From: Aquilaria yunnanensis
Taxonomy: Eukaryota > Streptophyta > Magnoliopsida > Malvales > Thymelaeaceae
Assembly: GCA_039654915.1 (NCBI GenBank)
Contig: CM077599.1
Span: 74,554,001 to 74,618,000, forward strand
Direction: 5' to 3'
DNA length: 64,000 nucleotides
Shown here: one piece after another, positions 56,621 through 64,000 of the stretch
Layout: each line of letters begins with the position of its first letter
How positions within the stretch are numbered: the stretch's first letter is position 1
Translations under genes and position numbers: made by a program
Notes under the pieces: generated by a model
The model's database searches: none
What the model saw: only the letters and a program-made list of their open reading frames with translations
Told to the model about the DNA's origin: nothing

Positions 56621-58839
56621 GAGTGGTAGATAAGTTAAGTGAATAATCAATACAATTAAAGTAACCACAAATAACTTAGGGTCAACTTTTTTTTTTAACC
56701 ATTAACCTTTATTTCTTCACCTAGCCACAACGTCTTCTTCCTCCCTTAGCATTTCATCTCTTTCGTATTTTGTGTATCCAGCTAGACCATCTAGGCAGCC
56801 AGTTGATTTTTCACCTTTACTCCATTCGATTATCTTCAATCACTTTCATTATTTTGTTTCTCATCCATACAATTCCTTTATCGTTGTCAGTAAGAGTACC
56901 ATCTAGTTCACCCGACACTTTATACTAGGTAGATTTGGTGGCCTACTTTTGAAATTGATGGCTATAAGAAGAATTGTGATCGAGCAGGGTGTGGAAAGCT
57001 GCTGAAACTTAAGAAGATGTGTCATTCCCATATAGTAGATGGGGATAATATATGTTGTTTCTTTTATTTTTCTTGTCAATTATTTGGTCTTTTTTCTAGT
57101 TATTTATGAGTTATTTCTTCAAAATTATCCTGGTTTACCTAGAAAGTTTTAGCTTGATCTAATTCTCTTCCCTTTTATTTGGTGTCGCAAGGATGTATAC
57201 CCTTTTATTGGCTAGTTTATATGTTCTTGTTATTCTTTATTGTCCCATGTCATTAGTTTGTAAGATATCCTTTGACTCTATAGTAATTGGAATGAAGTAC
57301 CAATCTATAAAAAAAAAATCAATTTTTTAACTAGTGAAATTAATTTAAATTAACTCTTTTTTTAGATTTACTTTTTTTGGATTGGAACTAACATCATTTG
57401 AAAGCTAATATTATGTAGGTACAGTAATCCTTTTATTAAATTTTTATAAATTTTTCTTTTTCAAAGTTTCCAGCTTTTGGCTTTCTTTAGCTATTATAAG
57501 CTCCCAAAAGCTCCATAGAAATTGACGTGAACTGCTTAAAAGTTCCTAAAGCCCTTTTGAGCTACACTTAGCTCCATAAGCTGCAATGAGCTAAATTGAG
57601 CTCTTTAAAGCCACATGTTGCAATATAAACTCTCTTGATATAATGTTAGTTGTCTTACACTAACATTACGATACCAATAAGATATGTGAAGTGTATCTAA
57701 GTGCCATTGTAGAGTATTCAAGCACTTATGGTCAAACCTCAAATTGTTGTCACCCTCTAACACAATTCTGACACCCATGCTCCTGCTCTGTTATGGCTCA
57801 TTGTTCTAGCTCATAAGTATAGTTCTTGAGATCTGCTTGTCACATTGATGTTGAATCAAAGAACAAGTTCACCATTACGATCCACAGTCCTTACCACCTT
57901 CATGCTTATAATCCAACACCATCTACTACTTACCAGAGCTTGTTCACAACCACTGTAGGGCTGTTGACATTATCTTCAGTAATGCCTTGATGGTTACTAC
58001 CCATAAATTTGACGCATCTATTGAAATTGAAGAAGATAAGGTAAGCTGTGATTGACCTACTTTTTCAATCCTATTCATGGATTTGATCTAACAAATGGAT
58101 CTAACCTAGACTTCATGTAAAACCCTAACTAACTTTGTCCTTTTACTTTTTTTGTTCTGCTTATTTAAGGTACCACCCTTGTCTGTAGAAGATAAAGGCT
58201 TCTTTTGTAGCAAATTGACCACTATAGTAGATTCATTATCGCGTAGATTTCATTAATAAATTTCCATGTATTCTCATATTTAGTCAATTATGAGCCTTAT
58301 TTTATTTTTTTTTATGAAATAAATATTATTCTTTATAAAAAATATGGATTTATATTAAACAAATCGGTTAGAGGTTGGCAAATAAAAAAAATCAGTCAAA
58401 CATGAGCCTTAAATGAAATACATACTGACCCAAGACTAACTACTTTGCAGACAAAGTTGCTGTTAGGTGATTGGTCCATTCGTGCAATATAAAGGATAGA
58501 GAACTACTTCTTGTGATCCAAAAGTGTGAAAAAGATTAAACTAAGAAGTGCATTTCATTCACCTTGAATTGCTTGCTGTAAAAAATCTGGTTGTTCCTTC
58601 CAACTTCTTAAGTCTTTTTATGAGTTCTTCCAATTAATTTTCTCTAGTTGATACTGATAATTAATTTACTCTGGTTGATACTGATAAGTTACTAAAGATT
58701 TGAACCATGAATCGAATAAAAATTCCACCAATTGAAAACTGCTCCCCAAAATTCATTGTTGTTTGCAGAAATAAAAATGAGTATCTTGTATCTGAATATC
58801 ATGCTTCAACATGTTCATTTTTATGATATAATATTCTTT

Positions 58840-59336
58840 TTTCTTTCTAGCCAACCTTAATGCAGATGAAGTAGTGCATTAGACCCAAGTTACTCATTTT
58901 AAACATGTATATCATGTATTCTTTAAGATCTTTAATAATCCTCGCTTTGTTGCTTGTGTAGGTTAGATAATCTATATAGAGAGAGATAATAAAAGTGCTT
59001 TTACCCTTGGTTTTGATGTAGAGAGTTTGTTTACTCAAGCTCCTTTTGAATCCTTGAACCGTGAAATATCCATTGTTACGATTGTACCAAACTTATGCTG
59101 CATGCTTAGACCTTCTTTAGTTTAAGGACTTTGTCTTCATGTCCACTGGTCATGAATCATAGGGGTTGTTCCAAGTAAATTTCTTCATTAAGGATTCTGT
59201 TGAGGAATGTTGACTTTATATTTAGTTGATAGATTCTCCATTTCTTTTGGGTAGCTAGAGTAATCAATGCTCCGATTATGTCTAGCCTAGTGACTAAAAA
59301 AAAGGTTTTTGTATATTTAATACCTAGTAGTGTGAG
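58840..59336 (-). pseudogene. Copia reverse-transcriptase fragment, downstream part
   Basis: On the minus strand from about 59320: GIKYTKTFFLVTRLDIIGAL, then QKKWRIYQLNIKSTFLN, EEIYLEQPL, a degraded KQAPRAWYNR-like run, FTVQGFKRSLSKQTLYIKTK and SLYIDYLTYTSNK, where YIDY replaces the catalytic YVDD. It ends LGLMHYFICIKVG, then a stop. No LTRs or RNase H were found nearby. It continues upstream at 60269 beyond an inserted MITE, so the two pieces are one reverse-transcriptase remnant. The Asp loss in YVDD means it is inactive. Confidence 0.8.
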
Positions 59337-60268
59337 CCAAGGTTGTTAAGATTGGGATCCTATTCATGATCATTTTTTGCCGTGCAATATCGAGATCTTA
59401 AGATCATATTGTAGATCGTAAAATCTTACCAAAAGCTTAAAATTTCTTGTCTAAATAATATAATTTATGTAAAAGATAAATTATATTAGAAAATCAAGTA
59501 AACTTAAGTGTCATAGCAATGGTAATATAATAATTAATACAATACAAGTAAAGTTTAAGCTTTAATAGAGTATATATCAACATAATCAATAAAATAATCA
59601 ACACAAGTTTAAAAGAAATTCATAAACAAAAACAATCTTGATAAATAAAAGAGGGTACAACGTCCATAATTTAAATATTCAGTAGTTGATTTCCAATAGA
59701 TTTAAAATGTATAATAATTTTTTTATAGTAAGTAGATAATTTAAAATTAGTAATTTTTTATTCCTAAATGAAATAAATTCAACTCATAGAAAGAAAAAAC
59801 TGGTAATTTGAATGTCCATTAACTGTAAAAAATGTTATTATATATATATATATATTAAATTTACAGTAAGGCAGTTACTGAATAATTTAAATTATGCTCT
59901 AAAAAGTTGTTATTAGACAATTTCCTTGAGTTAATAAATTTTGCCCAATTAGAGACCAAAATGAAATATTTTTAATGGATTTAGAACCAAAATAATATGT
60001 TTTTAATAGGTTTAGGATCTAAACAAAATATTTAATAGACTAGAGATGAAAACAGAATAACGATTAAATGTTAGGAGTCATCCATGCAATTTACCTCAAC
60101 AAAAAACAATACCTAAGTAGGATATGTAGGATGTTTTGATTTTACGATCCTATAATCCTACCATGATCCTATCATATCTTTGATTTTACAATATTTTGAT
60201 AAAATTTTCCATGTTAAGATCATAGGATTGTATGATCATACGATTAGAATCATGATTTTTAGCAACCA
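59337..60268. mobile_element. MULE-type MITE inside the copia fragment
   Basis: The 932-bp insertion splits the copia frame between GYS and GIKYT. Ends CCAAGGTTGTTAAGATTGGG and, inverted, TGGTTGCTAAAAATCATGAT form an imperfect terminal repeat that extends about 100 bp with repeated GATC-rich motifs. Flanking 9-mers TAGTGTGAG (59328-59336) and TCGTCTGAG (60269-60277) match at 7 of 9 positions, as for a Mutator-type duplication. It carries no gene. Confidence 0.65.
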
Positions 60269-60590
60269 TCGTCTGAGTAGCCATCAACGACTAGTCTCGC
60301 TTTATCTTTCTGTAGTGTCTTATCAGAGTTAAGTTTTTTTTTGTATATCTACTTAAATTCAATGATTTCTTTGTCTTATGGCTGATCACCAACTCTCAGG
60401 TTTGGTTACTTTTGATCAGTTTGATCTCGTCATTCATCGCGTTCATTTGTATTTTTTACTTTATAGTAGCTTCATAACTTATAGGTTATACCAATATGAA
60501 ATTATAGATTTTATAGAGTCCTATAAGTAACTTTGTCCTTTTTGGCCTTAATTTTGAATATCAGACCTAAAGGTTGAGGAAGACTTTGGT
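60269..60590 (-). pseudogene. Copia reverse-transcriptase fragment, upstream part
   Basis: Minus strand reading: YRTL-stop-NL (about 60510), MNAMNDEIKLIKSNQT-stop-ELV, HKTKEIIEFK-stop-IYKKKLN, DKTLQKDKARLVVDGYS. This is the conserved start of the copia reverse transcriptase (usually KWVYKTK and HKARLVAKGY), with Trp codons changed to stops. It joins the piece at 58840-59336. Confidence 0.75.
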
Positions 60591-61436
60591 GCTTCTAGCT
60601 AAGTTGAAGTTCATTTTCCATCTCTAATTTGCTTGTGTTTAGGTTCTTTACATGGAGTTGATAGTGGTAGCACATATAACCGGCACTATCATCAATACAA
60701 ATAAACTATTCCCTAGTGCTCTCATCAACAGAAAAAGGATCATTTGAAATCAATGAAAAAAATATCTAATAAAAAAAACAACAATCCAATTATTGCCACA
60801 TGACATGCCAGTCAAGATCTTCTCATATGTCAGCACATCTTCTATTAATGACATTTAAAATGCATCAAAATATTGCAAAAACGTTAAAAAAGATTCAGAT
60901 GATAAGGTGTTTGCATTGTTGCATGTTTAAGATATTCAATTTAGATCAGTACATCCAAATGAATGTTATATTTGCAAACATTCCTTTCAAGTTGGAGTTC
61001 TTGAGGCCTTGATTGAAGAGGGCATTTTTTTTAGCATTTCTTATACTAAGAATGAAACCAAATGTGTTCAATTCTTCAAACAAGCACTTGAAAAGGGTAA
61101 TAAGTAAAGTACAGTATTTGTATGGAATGATTGTGCTCATATCGCAAATACAAGAAGGTGAAAAAACAAAAGGTAGTAGAATTATTGTCATTTATCACTA
61201 CTGGTGGAAATGGTAGAGAAAGGACATGGAAGATAGTTGAATGCCAAAGGCTAATAAAAGAAAATTTTATCGGTCCTTGGAAAGCTCGTGGACATGCCAT
61301 ACAATGTTCAAGCTTTTCAATCACGAATGATGGATTAGATTTCGCATATATAGAAGTTTATGTAGCAAGCCCAATTTGCTACAAACATTTCACGTGGAGA
61401 TATAAGCAAAACTATTTTGTGAACTCTTGATATTCT
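60591..61436. other. Unassigned, one open frame of unknown nature
   Basis: A plus-strand open frame (61131-61430, 99 codons) contains FITTGGNGRERTWKIVECQR and ends KQNYFVNS. I recognise no domain; composition is not clearly coding. It could be a gene fragment or chance. Confidence 0.25.
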
Positions 61437-63080
61437 TTCCCGTAAGGATATTAATGTATAGTGTTGCATAATGCATATTATAATTACATAAATCACCATA
61501 GTATAATATCTTCTAAAACTAGTCATTGACATGTTCTTCAAACATAAATAAAGTGTATGTAATTAGTGCAACATTATCTAATATTTTAAATATTAAAAAA
61601 ATTTATTAAATAATAAATAATATATAATAATATATTTAAAAATTAAAATTTTTAACAATTTTATAAAAAAAAATAAGCATAAAAAAATATAAAAAGAATA
61701 GAAAATTGACACCATAGATATAAAAAATCATAGCTTAATATTAAATATACCATTATATTTTATTCAAAATAAAATATATAATTCTATATTTTATCCAAGT
61801 TAAAAAAATTGCTAACATAAAGAATAGGGTAAATTTTGTAGATAGTTTTGAACGTTTAATTTATGCTTTCTTTTCATTCTTAACCTATTAGTATTCACTA
61901 TTGATTCTAAATTTTTCAAAATATTCCATATTAGTTCTCAATTGGATTAAATCTATTAACTTAAAGTAACTATGTCTATGTAACATCAAATTTCTAAAAT
62001 TATTTTAAATTGTCTGATAATTTCTCTCTTAAACATTTAAACTAGTAAATAATTTTTTTATAATTAAATAAACTCTTGCATTATCAATTTTTTTTCCATA
62101 TATGAAATAGCTATTTTATATAATGTGTGCACTTATTATGTAATAACTTTTGGTTGGGTTAATAAATTGAACCAGTTGGGACAAATTAAAATGTTTTTAA
62201 TTGTTTTATAATGAAAAGATAAAAGGGAAAAGTTTAAGATGAAATTTAGCTCAAATAAATCATAGATATTGAAAGAGATTAGTTTTTCCATTAATTTGAT
62301 TGTATATCTTAATATTATAATTTATCTAAGTTAAAAATAAAACAAATTAAAGGTTATATTTGGGGTAATTTTCATGGGGGCACCTTATAGCTAATTTTCT
62401 TTTTGCTTTCATTTTGAATGTGCGCACTAATTAAATAGACAAATAAAATATTTTTCCATGAAATGTACTTTTAAGTGTTAATAAAAATATTTTATTGAAG
62501 TTAAAGAGTAATGAAATTGAAAAAATCTTGTGCTTAATGTCTTGTTTAACAATAATATAAAACAAAGGAGAAGTTTGTTGCAAAATTAAACTTTAATACC
62601 TCAATGATAAGTAAGAATGTAATTTAACAGTTTAATTAAAAATTTTGAATCTTAAAAGAAGCTAGTATCTAGTATGTAAAAAAATTGATTTCCTAATAAG
62701 GCAAATGCGTTGAGCCATTGAATAGTGTGGATGAACTTTTTCCAACAGTGTTGCATTTGAAATACAGTACATTAAAATTGTAAGGCCTCAAATAAAAATG
62801 AATTGAAAGGTGTAGGTGTTTTGAATCATTTAACCATTATCCTAAAATAGTTAAACTACAATAATAAGTTTATTTAAGGTATTACAATATATCAAACTTT
62901 AAGGGCAAAAGGATCGTTCAACATTTGTACACTATTGTACTTTTTGTAGTATAAGATATTGTTGCTATGTAGTTATGTAACCAATGTTGTAATATAAGAT
63001 ATTGTAACCAATGTAACCAGTGTAACTTAAATTTAAATATGTGCTCATATTGTAACAATAATGTCACATAATAAAAAACA
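61437..63080. other. Intergenic, very AT-rich, no gene seen
   Basis: No coding frame, repeat with clear ends or RNA gene was found. Confidence 0.45.
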
Positions 63081-63082
63081 AG

Positions 63083-63605
63083 GGTGAACATTATTCGGAT
63101 AAAAAAAAAATTAAAAAACCGATTATATTCAAATAAAATGGTTTGATTTCTTTTCTAGTTGGTAGTTTCGGATCAAAACCGAATTTCATATTCGGTTCAG
63201 ATTAGTTATTGGATCATACACTTAAAACTAAATATACTGAATAGTAATAAATATTTTACCATTATCCATAATGACCTTACATATATAAAGTTATTTCCTA
63301 CTAATTTTTATCATTATCCATATTGATCATATATATAATTATTTTCTACTAATTTTGGATAATATGTTGCCTATTTTTCTTTAATTTTGGTTATGAGAGG
63401 TAAAAATTTAATATATATCTTTTTTTTTATTTATATACTATGTGTCTAGGTTTTAGAAAGAGATTAAATGAAATGTAATTTGGACCATTCGGATTGATTA
63501 TGACATGTAATATAGGCAATTTGAATATATGTTATAAAAATAAAAAATCAATTGAATCATTATATTCAGATCGATTTCAAACCGGACAAACCGAATACTC
63601 ATATT
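63083..63605. mobile_element. Possible non-autonomous hAT remnant
   Basis: AGGGTGAACATTATTCGG at the left and, inverted, CCAAATATGAGTATTCGG at the right, with subterminal CGGTT/AACCG motifs (AAACCGAATTTCATATTCGG; AAACCGGACAAACCG), resemble plant hAT derivatives of the AGGGGTGTTCA type. No convincing 8-bp duplication was found. Confidence 0.35.
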
Positions 63606-64000
63606 TGGAAACAAATACTGTATATTGTAAACAATATAATCCTCATCATTCATAAAACATTCCTAACAATTGACATGCACTGTCTTTGAAAAAACAAAAA
63701 TTTTACATTAAATCTATTCAATTTACAGTACACTTCAATCACGTCATCTAGACAAATCCGCCCAACTCTGTACATACTCACGTTATATACTGTAGATACA
63801 TCCCACTAGATGCTAATAAGACAAAATAATTTAAATTCCCAACAGTTGTCTGTAATTTACTGACGTCCAACCATTCCCCAGCCCCTTGCTCGGCCCCTAC
63901 ATCCACAACACGACTAGAATCCACTCATCCTCTCTTGCTTCATTCTGATCTTATTTTTGCTGAGTTGGGTTGACTGTTGGGCACAACCCCAGAAAAAGGT
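63606..64000. other. Right edge; rising GC and CT-rich sequence
   Basis: From about 63860 the sequence becomes richer in C and CT (CCATTCCCCAGCCCC, ATCCTCTCTTGCTTC), which may be the promoter or leader of a gene outside the window. No start codon with a coding frame could be confirmed. Confidence 0.3.

Larger units (their letters stand above)
54880..58812. repeat. Right copy of the large duplicated block
   Basis: Colinear with 1-2612, apart from two insertions (55091-55440 and 55557-56620) and small indels. As in the left copy, an exon-like stretch followed by GTAAGC (about 57935-58039) stays open. After 58812 the two copies diverge: here a copia fragment begins. Confidence 0.75.

Noticed and set aside
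61131..61430. A 99-codon plus-strand gene
   Set aside because: No recognisable domain, no splice or promoter signal, and overlapping frames of similar length; kept only as an unassigned note.

Overview
This window is nuclear DNA from a flowering plant, most likely a non-grass angiosperm. It is AT-rich and has intron-containing plant genes (R2R3-MYB, a SKIP23-like F-box gene), plant purple acid phosphatase and RABH1 GTPase fragments, degenerate plant-type telomere repeats (CCCTAAA), and almost every class of plant transposon. I saw no rRNA, tRNA or CRISPR array. Only one ordinary gene looks intact: an R2R3-MYB gene on the minus strand (46726-48098, three exons). A second host gene, an F-box/DUF295 gene (36815-37893), is broken by frameshifts and a stop.

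Layout. 1-2612 and about 54880-58812 are two direct copies of one unknown block; the right copy has gained a mariner-type MITE and a hAT-type insertion whose empty sites survive in the left copy. 3665-4796 is a non-autonomous hAT-like element. 4989-8146 is a decayed hAT of the zinc-finger-MYM/DUF4371 type. 9016-14633 is a CACTA element with subterminal repeats and a GGA target duplication; it carries exons of a RABH1 (Rab6) gene and a piece of a second plant gene. 16172-28134 is a 12-kb MULE with terminal inverted repeats of about 290 bp and a 9-bp target duplication. It encodes a FAR1/FRS-type transposase (minus strand, broken), carries two exons of a purple acid phosphatase, and has been hit by a gypsy-type solo LTR (17675-20213) and a short-LTR copia element (22890-26550). 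29510-36698 is a hAT with a BED/RICESLEEPER-type transposase and a telomere-like array, ending just upstream of the F-box TATA box.

38000-43600 holds LINE remnants, an inverted-repeat element and the N-terminal part of a second MULE transposase. 43656-46598 is a probable CACTA-type element with a second telomere-like array and an (AAT)n/(ATT)n hairpin. The MYB gene follows, and 48273-53642 is a young-looking MULE with TIRs of about 190 bp. It carries a nearly complete MuDR-type transposase (one nonsense codon) and an antisense GRF zinc-finger gene. This MULE lies about 65 bp upstream of the MYB TATA box. After the second copy of the duplicated block comes a copia reverse-transcriptase fragment split by a MULE-type MITE (59337-60268), then AT-rich sequence to the end.

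Taken together this is a transposon nest. Most element ends were found by pairing terminal repeats with target-site duplications. The most interesting points are gene capture by the CACTA and by the FAR1-type MULE, an accessory GRF zinc-finger gene in the MYB-side MULE, and two insertions landing immediately upstream of core promoters. I did not find a clearly new biochemical system.
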